The notes under the pieces were generated by a model. The model saw only the letters and a list, made by a program, of their open reading frames with translations, ran no database searches and was not told the DNA's origin. Source: Echinometra lucunter (taxonomy: Eukaryota > Echinodermata > Echinoidea > Camarodonta > Echinometridae). From it: a stretch of DNA of 64,000 nt. The position numbers were made by a program, and so were the translations under genes. The stretch lies in contig CM057154.1 of NCBI GenBank assembly GCA_029962745.1, positions 19,968,857 to 20,032,856 on the forward strand, in the 5' to 3' direction. Below, piece after piece: positions 47,757 to 59,385 of the stretch; position 1 is the stretch's first letter, and each line of letters begins with the position of its first letter.

Positions 47757-48396
47757 TAGTGGGCCTGTAGAGTAGTAGTAGGGTGTATATATTTATGAAT
47801 TTATTTTAATATTTGGGAATATGACAGGAAGTGCCAATGATTTACTTTCTGAGGAATTGATTATTGTATACCTACGCCAGCCTGTCATGCTTCTGTTAGG
47901 TATGAGATAGAAATAGAGATGCTGCCGCATGTCCCAGAGCTGGTCATAGATGTTCTCCTCTCTGAAAGGTTATAAAAACTAATTTATCATGCACGACACT
48001 TGTTCAGAATCTAGGTTGTTTCATTTCCTTGGTTCTTTTCCCTCAAAACTTGTTGTGTTACTTGAGGCTGATCTTTTGCTGAGTTCCAAGGGAACACATT
48101 CTGTTTATGATTATATAAGCTGAAACCCATCAACTGCCTCCACGGCAAGTAAATTGATTTCCCAGTTAAGGAAGAATAGTTATACATGAGCTGCAAGTGA
48201 TGAGCATTACCTTGAAAGCTGTTATTGTCCAAGCCACAATGAACAAATCTATCTATCTTCTAAAAGATATCCATTTGTTTGTTTGTATCATAGCATACTT
48301 CAAGACAGAAAAATATCTTCTTGAAGCTTTTTTTTTCATTCTGATGTTTACAAAACCCAAGTTGTTTATTAAAGTGTACCAATCACTTGAAATAAA
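47757..48396 (+). other. TPST: Probable TPST 3' UTR, proximal part
   Basis: Follows the TPST stop without a splice. The first good AATAAA is at 48391-48396. No other gene intervenes. Confidence 0.5.
48391..48396 (+). promoter_or_regulatory. Candidate proximal poly(A) signal
   Basis: AATAAA in an AT-rich context 635 bp after the TPST stop. Position is the only support. Confidence 0.35.
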
Positions 48397-48659
48397 ATAA
48401 TTTGTGCATAAATACATGTAGTGCATATGAAATTACCCCAGAATAACTTTACCAACTTTCCCTGGAATTCTAAGGGTTAGAAATTAAAGGATAACATAAG
48501 ACTACAATGTGAGAAATCAAATGGCGGTTCAGTTTTTAACACTATGTCAACTGCCGATAGTCTTCTCACTAGTCACTTCTATTTCTCTAGAGAGTATATT
48601 TGAACTTGCAGTATATTTTTATAGAAGTAATATTTGAAGCTCATCTTTTTAATACAGTT

Positions 48660-49150
48660 ATGCAACATGGAACCCCTAGTACACAAGGCAAAATACTGTA
48701 CCTATGGTGATTAATTGATTAATGGGGACCAATTGCCAATAGGGACTAATTGGTTTTTCATGGGAACCAATTGCCAATAGGGACCAATTGGTTTTTAATG
48801 GGTCGATTTCAGTGGATTAATGGGGAACAGGGAAAAAATTAATTTTTTTTTTCCGGGGCTCTTTTTTAGCACACCCTCCCGAATTTTCTACATTGTATTA
48901 CAGTTTACATTGAACCATATGAGAATTTCAGGGGCTCTTTTTTAGTTTTCCAGGGCTCTTTTTGGTGTTTCGGGGGCAAATTTGCCCCGACCCCCGTGTA
49001 TTTTTTTCCCTGATGGGGAACCCATTGTTTCACTTTCCATGTACTCCTAATTGCCAACTGGTATTCCATGGGGGCAATGGGGACCTATTTGTTTCAATGG
49101 GTCAATTTGTATTTCAATTGGTATTCAATGGGTCAATTGGTCCAATTGAA
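48660..49150. repeat. CCAATTG/CAATGGG repeat cluster
   Basis: Repeated words such as 'gggaccaattg', 'ccaattgccaatagggac' and the palindrome CCAATTGG form an imperfect array split by the hAT-like MITE at 48828-49012. Confidence 0.75.
48828..49012. mobile_element. hAT-like MITE, 185 bp, 8-bp target duplication
   Basis: Ends CAGGGAAAAAAT and ATTTTTTTCCCTG, flanked by perfect ATGGGGAA (48820-48827 and 49013-49020). The interior repeats GGGGCTCTTTTTTAG. Confidence 0.9.
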
Positions 49151-49884
49151 ACCTGCTATTGATGCAATTTCTTAGTTTCTGCACATAAACTCCATGCGTA
49201 GACCTGACCCATAAATATTCATTCTTGAGGCATTTCTTACACCTAGACAGTAGAAACTATATTCATGTTGTTTCCTGAATCCCATATAGTTTTGAATGTC
49301 ATTTGCCAGGGGTTTTGGTCCCATGGAAGCTCAGTCAGCTTGGATGCACCTAAATGTGCAGTGGTAGTTTGAAAAAAAATTATGCACTGAATATTGCATT
49401 ACAACCAGTTATGAATTGTGAACCATTCTAAAAAAATGTTGGCTCAGAGCAGTTTGTCACCTTGTCAATTCTCCGATTTGATATTACCTTTGGTTTACCT
49501 TTTGACACATTTTTTAGATGAATTTTTTATTACTTTACGTTACTTACTACGAATTTTACAGGATTATATTTTTTCTTGTAATTATATGTATATTTTTCTT
49601 TATTTGTGCTTGTTTTTAAATATAATATGCTTTGCCCTCACTTTGAAGCTTGACATTTGTTTCAGAGTGATTGTAATGCATTTTCTGGCATCATTATTCC
49701 TGTACTTTTTAGTACGTGCACAAAATAACTTCTAGGCTGAAAAGAAAAGACAATATCAATCAGTCTTGCAGTTTATTTTGTTTACTGGTAGTAGATTTTT
49801 ATGTTATTTATTTTAAATGTTGCTCATTGGTGCTTATTCATAGTTTGTATTTAAGGTTAGTGAAGGCTGTGCTGTTTGTTCTTT
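49151..49884. other. AT-rich non-coding DNA (possible long TPST 3' UTR)
   Basis: No exon or element recognised. The hydrophobic open frame at 49418-49735 comes from T-rich composition. Confidence 0.45.
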
Positions 49885-50200
49885 TCATTTTGAAGTTGCA
49901 CAAGTTTGAGGAATTTGAAGAAAAGTTTTGACAAGTGAGAAACATCCAAAAAGCTCTAAATCCCACGTGACTATGAAGTAATGGCATTGCACCCATGTAT
50001 TTGGGTATTAAATGTTCACTTTTTAAAAAGTTAATATTATTTCATTTTGAAGTTGCACAAGTTTGAGGAATTTGAAGAAAAGTTTTGACAAGTGAGAAAC
50101 ATCCAAAAAGCTCTAAATCCCATGTGACTATAAAGTAATGGCATTGCACCCATGTATTTGGGTATTAAATGTTCACTTTTTTAAAAGTTAATATTATTTC
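49885..50200 (+). repeat. Two-copy 156-bp tandem duplication
   Basis: The unit starting TTCATTTTGAAGTTGCAC at 49885 is repeated head to tail from 50041, with only a few differences, so it is recent. Confidence 0.95.
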
Positions 50201-50359
50201 AGCAAACATTTCAGTTTTTGAAATATGGGTGCATTGTAATGAATTAAAGCTACTCTTGAATTCCGGTAATGAATGAAATTGCATTTTCGGCACAACAAGC
50301 TGAAATGATAATGAATCTTTTGTCATGTTTGCCAAGCTGACTTACTGTATACATTATGT

Positions 50360-50735
50360 GAATTATTTGAAGCCTTATTTGATCAGCTTTTCTTCATCAA
50401 AATGGCAACACCAGCATTTTTCTGTTATTGCTACATTTTTGTTCTTATAAAAAGTCATGTATCTGAAATGAATATAAATTGACCGAAATTTGCCAATCCG
50501 CATGGAAAAGCAGGGCTTCTAAGCTTTCCACAAGGATTTTAGTGCTTATTTTCCTTTTGAATATTTTTTCAGCATCAAACAACAATTACAAATACTGATG
50601 CCATAAAAATGGGCACAGTATGGACAGTCTAATTTTTGGCTCTTTCTGCTCATGTATTGGGTATGGTTAATTCGGCTCTGCAGCAAAAATTATTTGGCCA
50701 AACCCACGTAGTGTGGTATTCTGTCATGAATGGGT
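50360..50735 (+). mobile_element. Decayed CCCATTCGTGACAG-family MITE
   Basis: Follows the family from 'gaattatttgaagcc' to CTGTCATGAATGGG beside TTTAA (50735-50739). The left terminal repeat is lost. Confidence 0.75.
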
Positions 50736-50739
50736 TTAA

Positions 50740-51221
50740 AAACATTTTCCCTGTGTGTATGGGATAGCCCCCTGTGTTATGTTAATGCACTCTACATGAC
50801 TGTGTACATGCACTCGCAGCCATTTAATTGCTTGACAAGAACATAATTGACTGCTAATACAATCATGATTGAGGTTTGATTAGATCTGGTCAGAAGGTGC
50901 GAAAAAGGTGTATTAATAGAACCGATGCTGCAGTGCTGACATTTATTATTTCGTTCGATCAACATGATACGGATGTTACATTGCAATGCACAAATGGCAT
51001 TTATCATTGCTTATATGGATTTGAAGTCATGTGAAGTCTGAGCGATTAATTGGATGCGAAGGGTTGAGATTAGAGTTAGACCATTGCTGGAGATGAAATC
51101 ATATAATATTATAAGGGTTTATGGGATGTCCACTTCATAAAAGTCTATTTCCTGAAAGGCAGGGGTGCATATTAGTATTCAAGCCAGTGAAATTTAGCCA
51201 GCATTTTCAGAAATTGTCTAC

Positions 51222-51223
<2 letters not shown>
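50740..51223. other. Non-coding DNA
   Basis: No gene or bounded repeat recognised. Confidence 0.5.
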
Positions 51224-51257
<34 letters not shown>

Positions 51258-51345
51258 CTACCTTGTAATCTCTCTTCCTCTTTCTCTTTCTATCTTTTTT
51301 TCCTCTGTTCTCTTTTCTCTATTTCTGTCTCATTCTCTCTTTCTT
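51224..51345. repeat. CT-rich tract
   Basis: Starts with an almost pure (CT)n run of about 30 bp, followed by T/C-rich sequence. Confidence 0.9.
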
Positions 51346-53105
51346 CTTTGGACAGCAGAGGCTGGAAGGGAAAAAAAAATGTCATAAATGGCATGAATGA
51401 TTGGGCCTACTAAGCATCAGTTATTATTCAGGCAAAAAAATTAGAAGGTCAAGAATTAATTATTTAAGAGTATCACATCGTTTGGTTTCCTGAGCGTGCA
51501 TTGTGGATAACAAAATAACTATTAAAGATGACAGAACACAAAATGAATTATTCCTCCCCAGATGAAAGTGCATGAGTGTAAATGGACCTCCATAAGGCCC
51601 ATTTACATGGGGGGAAAATAGAACTGCCATTTTCACTTCATGAAAAACCTGTGTAAAACCTTCAGAGTTTGCTTGCCTGGTTTTTTGTTTGTTTTCGTGC
51701 TGATTTTTTTCATTGAGTAGTGGGCTTGTGCAACTTTTTGTCACTCCTGAATACAATTTGGAGCAAATAATCACAAACAGGCAGTCTCTAAAAGAAAAAA
51801 AAAAGAAAAGAAAAAATACTGTAATTCACCAATTTGGGATTTTCACTATATTTTCATTAGTAAGCGCATATCAACTTGATTATGAACCCAGTGTTTTTGC
51901 TTGCAAGGTTAATGCTCCTATATCCACATTAGGCTGTTTAGTGTCAGAAATTAGTTAACACCATCATCACTCGCATTGCACTAGCTGTTGTCTAGAGGCA
52001 CTGGCCATGTTCATAATTTGTGTACCGCATTTCCTTCCTGTTATCATGGGCTTATTTGAATTAATAACATGGCATTTGGTCATTAAATTTTTTCTTAATT
52101 GATGAAAATGGGTGACCAAATTACTAAAGACTGAAAAAAAACAACCTTGAATATAGAAAGTTGTATTACTAAATAGTCAGTTTAGAATGAATTATGTATT
52201 TGTAGGTCACAGACTATGTTGTTGCCATTTTAGAGATATATATAGTTTAATTTATGTGGTAAAAAGACGTAAGAAGGCTTAGAACATTCTTGCCAAATGT
52301 GAATGTATTTGTCATTCAGTTTCCTCATTCGTAGATCTGCAACGACAAATAGATAGAGCTGTGTAAGACATTTCCATATTTATCGATTCACGTGTGCATG
52401 TAGATATTTGAAAATATAGCATTTTCTGATAAATTGTACATATATTTCTGCAATGAAATGATTACTTGAATATTTGTAATTGACTATGAATGCAGAGAAA
52501 ATGTCTATTTTTATGCACTGTGTCTGTGTGTCATGAAACGTACGATCATCTTGCATCGTCTAACTGCTGAAATCGAAATTTTGTTCGAAGTTAATGTTTC
52601 AACGAATATCAGATACCAAATTTGCGCTTCATAAGTAAATGTTTAAGCAGAAGACTGTGAACCTTTAGATATATTTGTATTTTATTCTTACAGTATTTTG
52701 AACTTTTTTCTCTCTGTTGTTAATTTTGTGAAGAAAAAAATTCTTTGGTTTTAATTTATTTATAGGATTTTTTTTAGTGTGTAGAAAGTCTGCATTTGTC
52801 CATGCTGAAGGCAATTACAAAATGCTCTGTTTGTGTTATGATTTTGTTGTGAACAGTATTTTCTTTAAAACATTATTTTTGCCATTTTTTGTGGAAGCCT
52901 TCCTCCTATCTCATGTCATTGCTAACTTACAATAAAGTTTATCTGAGACGATCTCTAGTCATAATAGTGTGACTGTGTATCATTTGTAACTGCATCCATG
53001 TTTTTGGTTCTATATGTGTGGGTAGATTATTGATGGAATGATTACCTGTAGTGGACGTCGAAACCTTAAAAAAAAATCATGAATAGTTAAAAGCTGTAGT
53101 TAATG
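51346..53105. other. Non-coding DNA, possibly distal TPST 3' UTR
   Basis: AT-rich with UTR-like T/A runs from about 52200 onward. A well-placed AATAAA at 52931-52936 has a TGTGACTGTGT stretch about 40 nt downstream. Whether transcription from TPST reaches it cannot be told from sequence. Confidence 0.35.
52931..52936 (+). promoter_or_regulatory. Candidate distal poly(A) signal
   Basis: AATAAA followed by a GT-rich downstream element near 52968-52980, the usual arrangement of a cleavage site. Confidence 0.4.
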
Positions 53106-53109
53106 GGTT

Positions 53110-53345
53110 CATTTAGAATAAAGTGTATTTCATCTTTCTTCTTTCTCTCTTTATCCTCAAGTCTACCTCCTTCCATTTGTCTTTCGCTCTGTCTCTCATT
53201 GTCCATTATCCCCCTCTCTTGGATATCCTTCTGTCCTCCCCCTTCCCCTCCCCCTCCCCTTCTCTCTCCCCCTCCCCTTCTCTCTCCCTCCCCCCTTCTC
53301 TCTCTCTCTTCCTCTTTCAAATGTTCTCTCCTGCTCTCTCCTTAT
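53110..53345. repeat. Pyrimidine tract
   Basis: C/T-rich, with repeated 'cccctcccc' and 'ttctctct' blocks. Confidence 0.9.
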
Positions 53346-53574
53346 TTTTTTTCTTCTTAAAATGTATTATTGAATTTTTATTCAAAGTATTTTCTTTCAA
53401 CTTGCCTATCCATGGTTATTTTCAAAGCAACTTACAAGGATAGTGGATCAGAGAGTGATTGTGTTAGTGCCAAAAAAAGAATCTTGTAAAATGTAAAATA
53501 AAAAGGAAGTTAAGTCTAATGGAAGTTTTGGGATGATTTTGTCTCTGGGAGCTGAGAGCATTATACAGCAGAAA

Positions 53575-53790
53575 TAAAGGGAAAGGGTGCAGATGGAGAG
53601 GGGAGGGGGGGGGGGAAGACAAGAAAAAGAGCAAGAAAGAGAGAGAGAGAGCGCGCTATTCGATGAGAGAGCATGATTGTAGCAAACAAAAGAGCAATGC
53701 ATATTGAGAAGTACTGTTTAAGAAGCAAGTGCGAACGTAGCGGATGAAAAAGAAACAGAGAGAGAGAGAGAGGGGGGGGGGAGGGTAAAC
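53575..53790. repeat. Purine tract pair
   Basis: Two GA/G-rich blocks (53575-53655 and 53748-53785) separated by about 95 bp of ordinary sequence. Confidence 0.85.
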
Positions 53791-54590
53791 ATTTAAACTA
53801 CGATATCGTATGCAGTTCATGCCGTGGGTGCATACAGTACAGGGACTACCGGATAAAGTTGATCGATCGAGAAACTTGAAGCATTTGGTGGCGCTGGCTC
53901 TTCCCAAGTTAACTATACAGTTCTTTTCTTTCTTACCCCGAAGTACAGAAGGCAGGTAAAATAACCAACCAATTAACCTTGAATAACCCACAAGCATTGA
54001 GAGCACGCCATAAACAATCAAGAAAGGCTTGTAAACACTCTCACGTACACCTAAAGAAACCTTTTCGTAGACAATTATTTCGAAGTAAACAATTTATCAG
54101 TTACAGGGGCTGTGCCTATAATTATAAACCTACGAGCCTCCGGGGGCATCAACATTTTCTGTCTTTTCTTTCTTACTCTACCTGCTTTACAAAATTGGGA
54201 TAAAAATTACGATTGTATATAGCTTGTTTCCTATTTTGTCAGGCAGGTTGCATCCTCATGATACCGAAGCGTATCTTTTATAATGTGTTCAACGTCATCG
54301 CCTTTTATATAAGTCAACAACAACAACAAAACATTTTTCAAGTATGCAAAATTTATTTAGACATATGAGATTCCGTTTTTACCGGGCCACGGCCACATAC
54401 CCCAATACCCCCCCCCCCCCCCTTCCTTCGCCACCGCGAACTAACCTATTTGAATTTGGCTCATAATTTTTGTCCTTAAGCCTTTAAAGTATTATCACCC
54501 ACGGCCTATATCCCTATAAATAGGGGATTACAATCTCGCAATATCCTTCTGAAGATAAAAATATGCAGGATCACTGAAGCAAAAATAACT
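53791..54590. other. Non-coding intergenic DNA
   Basis: Nothing recognised beyond a (CAA)n near 54316 and a poly-C near 54408-54422. Confidence 0.5.
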
Positions 54591-55281
54591 TCAATATACT
54601 TTCAAGATCTATTAGAACGTCGCTTGAAATCCTATGATTACAAATGAAGTTAAACTTGGATTTGTTGAGCATTATTGATCGAAATTTCAATCTGAAATGA
54701 TATTTTCCAAAAATAAAAAAGAGGATGCTAGAAACATGAAAATTTCCGAGAACTGCAATACTCCACGTGATTTCACTATCATATTTTCAAGATCTAATGA
54801 CCCTTGACATATACTTTGACTATTATACAGCTGTCAGAACTAAAATGAAACTTGGATTTGTTGAATATTATTGATCAAAATTTTTAGTTTGAAATGAGAT
54901 TAAAAGGGATGCTATATACATAAAGACTTCTGGGAACTGCAAATAATATTCCTCGTTATTTCACTATCATATTTTCAAAATCTAATGTCGCTTGAAATAC
55001 TTTGATTATACAGCTGTCATGACTAAAATTAAACTTGGATTTGTTGAATATTATTGATCAAAATTTTAGTTCGAAATGAGATTAAAAGGGATGCTATAAA
55101 CAATTTTTTAAAATCCGGGAACCAATACTCCTCGTGATTTCACTATCACATTTTCAAGATCTAATGTCGCTTGAAATACTTTGATTATTATACAGCTGTC
55201 ATAACTAAAATTAATCTTGGATTTGTTGAAATATTGATCACAATTTTATTCAGAAATGAGACAAAAACAAGATGCTGTATA

Positions 55282-55512
55282 CACAGCAAAAATGAAATTA
55301 AACATTGTATAAATTTTATACAACCTGGTTTACTATATGAACTGATCAGGTATTGTTTAAAAGTTTAAACAAGTGCTTTCAATTTTTGAACAATAAATAT
55401 TACGAATTGAATATTGCTGTTTAAAACTTTGAACAACTGTTGTTTAAACTTTTAAACAATACCTAATCAGTTCATAATAGTAAACCAGGTTGCATAAAGA
55501 GTTTTTACTGTG
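55282..55512. mobile_element. TA-flanked foldback MITE
   Basis: Ends CACAGCAAAAAT and AGTTTTTACTGTG, with TA at 55280-55281 and 55513-55514. Removing the insert restores the host repeat (gctgtatacataaaa). Long inner arms pair, for example AACCTGGTTTACTAT with ATAGTAAACCAGGTT and GTTTAAAAGTTTAAAC nearby. Confidence 0.9.
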
Positions 55513-55659
55513 TACATAAAAAACCTTCCGAGAACTGCAAACAATACTCCACGTGATTTCACTATCATATTTTCAAGATTTAATGACGCTTGAAATACTT
55601 TGATTATATACAGCTGTCATAACTAAAATTAAACTTGGATATGTTGAATATTTTTTATC

Positions 55660-55850
55660 GAAACGATCAAAACTACTTTCGAAAAATTAGCTCAAATGCT
55701 ATTTCTAAAGCCTATTGTACTGCCCATACAAATCATGTTTGGACTACGTAATAAGCCATTGTAAAGTCCGCACATTTCTAACGGTGATAGGCAGGGCTAT
55801 GGAAGTTGCCTTCAGTTGATTTTTCGGAAGTAGTTTTTATCGTGCTGATC
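55660..55850. mobile_element. MITE with ACTACTTYCGAAAAAT ends
   Basis: The left arm CGATCAAAACTACTTTCG and the right arm CGGAAGTAGTTTTTATCG are inverted, interrupting a unit of the 185-bp array between 'gaatattt' and 'tagtctgaaatgag'. Exact ends are uncertain by a few bases. Confidence 0.7.
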
Positions 55851-55980
55851 ACACTTTTTAATAGTCTGAAATGAGATTAAAACAGGATGCTATATACATA
55901 AAAACTTCCGAGAACTGAATACAATACTCCACGTGATTTCAATATCATATTTCACTCTCATGTTTTCAGTATTTAATGTC

Positions 55981-56215
55981 CGGGGGCGGTGCTAAAGTGG
56001 AGGAGGGGGGGTAGGCGACCGCCCCTATGATTTTTCAAGTGATAAAAAAAAAGAGGAGAAAAGGAAGAAAAAGATGAGGAAGAAGAAAGAAGAGTATGGG
56101 AAAAGAGAGGGATGGGTCATGCAACTGTGACACCTTTTTTATAAAACGTAAATAAACTCAGCTATGGGTCACCCCCCCCCCCCGCCCCCATGAAAATACC
56201 CTGGCGCCGCCCTTG
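55981..56215. mobile_element. hAT-like MITE, 235 bp, with 8-bp target duplication
   Basis: Ends CGGGGGCGGTGC and GGCGCCGCCCTTG, flanked by TTAATGTC (55973-55980) and CTAATGTC (56216-56223), one mismatch. It has the same interior plan (poly-A, AAGAAG, poly-C) as 14350-14569. Confidence 0.8.
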
Positions 56216-56389
56216 CTAATGTCGCTTGAAATCCTGTGATTACAGCTGTCATAACCTGAAATTAAACTTTGATTAATTTTGGTGAATATTATTGATCACA
56301 ATTTTTAGTCTGAAATGAGATTAAAACAGGATGCTATATACATAAAAACTTCCGGGAACGGGCAGACAATACTCCATGAGATTTCAATA

Positions 56390-57715
56390 TGTTTAATATG
56401 TAGGCCTATGCCTATATACCAGGAATATTTTTCAAGTGTGAAAACTGATAGGTCCATTCGCCTTTGAATCTTCGAACTTTTTATCTCAGTCTTGTCCACC
56501 TTTGTACCTAATATCTCACTCAATCTGTATGGCGGCATGGTCCGTGCATGTGCCCTGTTTACACTCGAAAGTTTACATTGCTTAAAATCGATGAAAACCC
56601 TATCATACACCATCGAGCAGTTAACATTACGGCATTAAAAAAAATGGATTACGGAAAGTAAAGCCGAAAGGAGAATCTGACAAAATAATGTGCAGCTTAC
56701 AGTATCTGTTTTATCTTATATAAATTCAATATGGATCTTATATTTTAGAAATATACACACTCTGAATAATTTTTTCCCCCGCAAAAGGCTTCTTGGTAAA
56801 GCCGGTTGCATGTGTTTCATGTCGTATTCAACTATTTCCATTGAAGCGTGAACAAAACAAATTCCTTTGAATAGTTTAATGCACTGTCGCCTATTGTTAA
56901 GCATGCTTTCGAATTTCCAACTCATTGGGCAACCATTCACAATAAACTTGAATGGACAACAAAGACACTATTATGAAGCTGGTATTCATGTCAGTGTATA
57001 TATACACGACCGATCAACTCTTCGTGATCGGACTTTTGTCAAGGCACATAAAATGCACTTATAGACTGCAATACAGTGCAAGCAAGATTTGATAGGGAAC
57101 ATAATTATAGTTCACCCAGTGCAAGTAAGATAATTATTATTACAATACCCTTTCGTTATCGTGAACTCAAAATGAATGGGTAGTTTCTCTTTTTAAATGT
57201 GAATGTGAACCTCTATCGCAAAGTCTTTTAACTATGCAGACTGAATCAGAGTGTAAATACTGAATTCCAGTCTTTATAGATTACCGGTAATTACAGCAAT
57301 CACCCCGCAATTTGATCGTGCTGCTGGCTTTCTGGCGAGGTTCTGTTAGGTATGTATCTGCAAGTTTATTATTATGAATAAGTTGCGCATATGTCGAAAT
57401 TAAAGATTTACAAACAAGACATGGGCTTTATGAATGCAACCCTCTAGGAATGTAATATTAACGGGTTTGAAGGTCGCTGATTATTGGCGTAACATGGGTG
57501 AATATCTCCCAGAATTTGAGCTTTTGGAGACTGGTATTGGATCCGTGTTTTACATAGAGATCTGGTAGGCCTATACTGGATAAGTCAGATGATTTAGCTG
57601 AATGTTTGAGAAGCTTTATTTAAAGACTCTGCATGTAATGTTTGAGATATGTTTTGAAATAGCTGTCTAATCAGAAGCTGTATTAGTAATTAAGAAAAGG
57701 AGTGGCTGCAGGTAT
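56390..57715. other. Non-coding intergenic DNA
   Basis: No exon with splice sites, RNA gene or bounded element recognised. The first exon or promoter of the downstream gene could lie here, but I cannot place it. Confidence 0.45.
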
Positions 57716-57799
57716 CAAGAGTGAGTGGGGGATGTTTAGGATTCCAGTCCCCCCCCCCATTCTTTTGAGTAGACCCATTTTCATCATGCTGTATAAGCC

Positions 57800-58020
57800 C
57801 TACTGCAGGGGCCACAGAACACATTTTGGAGTTGGGGGGGGGGGGGGGCTGACACCCAAACAGATGGAGTCCAGGGCCAAGGGCCCCTGGCAGGGGTTCA
57901 GAAGGTGGAGCCCCCTGAATCCCTGGGGGGGGGGGTGTTATTGTTTATGCCTATGAAAATAAGCAATTCACAGTTTAGACATTATGTTTTTACAATTAAT
58001 AGTTTTTATTTTAGGGGCCC
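57800..58020. mobile_element. Possible MITE with CAGGGGCC ends and poly-G core
   Basis: Left CAGGGGCCACAG and right TTAGGGGCCCCTG are inverted, and both are flanked by TACTG. The interior has two long G runs and CCAGGG/CCCTGG words. Confidence 0.45.
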
Positions 58021-58161
58021 CTGTACTGCAGCTGTGAAATGAAATGATGTGTTTGTTTGAATACTCACCCCACCACTCTCTCGATCTCAACAAAAAAATG
58101 AAAATGAGCTTATAATGAATTTACTGACATTGTGTTCCTACTATTTTCATCCCTTGAACAG

Positions 58162-58692
58162 CTGAACTCCTCACTCAGAGACAGAATGGAATCTGTATCA
58201 GAAGAGAAACAAGGTGGCAAGTCACCAGCACCACCACCAACAACATCACCTCCACAAACCCAAGCATCATCATCTACATCCCCACCTCAAACCAAACCAT
58301 CATCGCCACCTCCACCACCACCGTCATCAGCAGCACCACCACCACCACCACCATCAGCATCATCATTATCATCATCATCGTCGGCACCAGCACAAAAAAC
58401 TCCAGCACCAGCACCACCACCACATATGAAATCATCTACAAAAGTACAGAAGCAAAAACCATCTTCAGCACCACCACCACCGCCATCATCATCGTCCTCC
58501 TCGGGATCTTCGGAACCATGGATGGACGTCAAGCTCCAATGGCTCCTCATCATCTCACACTGGATGTTGGTCTTTGGCCCAATCTTCTTCATCAAGATGA
58601 TGATGATAGCTGCCCTCTTTTACTTTGCTTACACTATCCTCACCACCAAGCGGACAATGGACTCTTTACCCAGGGTTTTTAAGGATGACAAG
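58162..58692 (+). CDS. Membrane-anchored oxidoreductase, N-terminal exon (Pro/Ser-rich plus transmembrane)
   Basis: Acceptor CCTTGAACAG ends at 58161. The ATG at 58186 (CAGAATGG) gives 169 residues before donor GTGAGA at 58693, in phase 0. Residues 1-109 are low complexity: Pro runs of six, Ser runs, Ala and Gln. Residues 110-118 (EPWMDVKLQ) lead into a long hydrophobic stretch, about 119-152 (LLIISHWMLVFGPIFFIK, then MMMIAALFYFAYTIL), long enough for two closely spaced membrane passes or one re-entrant hairpin, then a basic TTKR. The next exon begins in phase 0 and supplies a flavin-binding fold, so this exon probably anchors that enzyme to a membrane. The first 24 bases would be 5' UTR. The CCA/CAT-rich repeats also open spurious frames in other phases. 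Confidence 0.7.
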
Positions 58693-58769
58693 GTGAGAAA
58701 AAGAGATGAACAAAGCATGTGTTGAGACGGAGTAAGAATAGCTTTAATGCTGTGTTAAGGTACAAACAA

Positions 58770-59385
58770 ACTTTGAACATATACCATCGAATTACATAGT
58801 AATTTGGACATATACCATCAGATTACATGGTAATTTGAACATATACCATCAAATGGTAATTATACCATCAAATTACATGGTAACGAAATTACATGGTAAT
58901 TTAAACATATACCATCAAGTTGCATGGTAATTTGAATATGTACCATCAGATTCCATGGTAATTTGATTATATACCATCAGATTCCATTGTAATTTGATTA
59001 TATACACTGTATCATCAAATTATATGGTTATTTGTTCATATACCATCAAAAGGAAATCTGCACTGGAAATTTGAATAAATCAAATTACATGGTAAATCTG
59101 GACTGGTAATATACCAACAAATAACATGGTAATTTGAACAAATACCATCAGATTACATGTTAATTTGAACATATACCATCAGATTACATGTTAATTTTAA
59201 TATATTATACCATCCAATTACATTTTAATTTCAACATATACCATCAAATTACATGGTCATTGGCATATACCATCAAATCACATGGTCATTTGAACATATA
59301 CCATCAGATTGCATGGTCATTTGAAAATATACCATCAAATCACATGGTCATTTGAACATATATACCATCAAATTACTATGGTTGT
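58770..59385 (+). repeat. ~31-bp minisatellite in intron 1
   Basis: About 18 imperfect units of 'catataccatcaaattacatggtaatttga'. Each contains ACCAT and ATGGT plus AAATTA and TAATTT words in inverted relation, so single units and unit pairs can fold. Confidence 0.9.

Larger units (their letters stand above)
54595..56385 (+). repeat. ~185-bp tandem array invaded by three MITEs
   Basis: Units begin around 'tttcaagatctaatgtcgc' at about 54600, 54785, 54972, 55151 and 55571, with a sixth split by the insertion at 55981. Each runs through 'tacagctgtcataactaaa', 'ttggatttgttgaatatta', 'gaaatgagattaaa' and 'ccacgtgatttcactatca'. Every unit carries a CACGTG-like or degenerate E-box word near its end. 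Confidence 0.9.

Noticed and set aside
58214..58429. His-rich frame overlapping the Pro/Ser-rich exon
   Set aside because: Alternative phase of CCA/CAT repeats. The phase read as Pro/Ser has the acceptor, the ATG, the membrane segment and the phase-0 donor.
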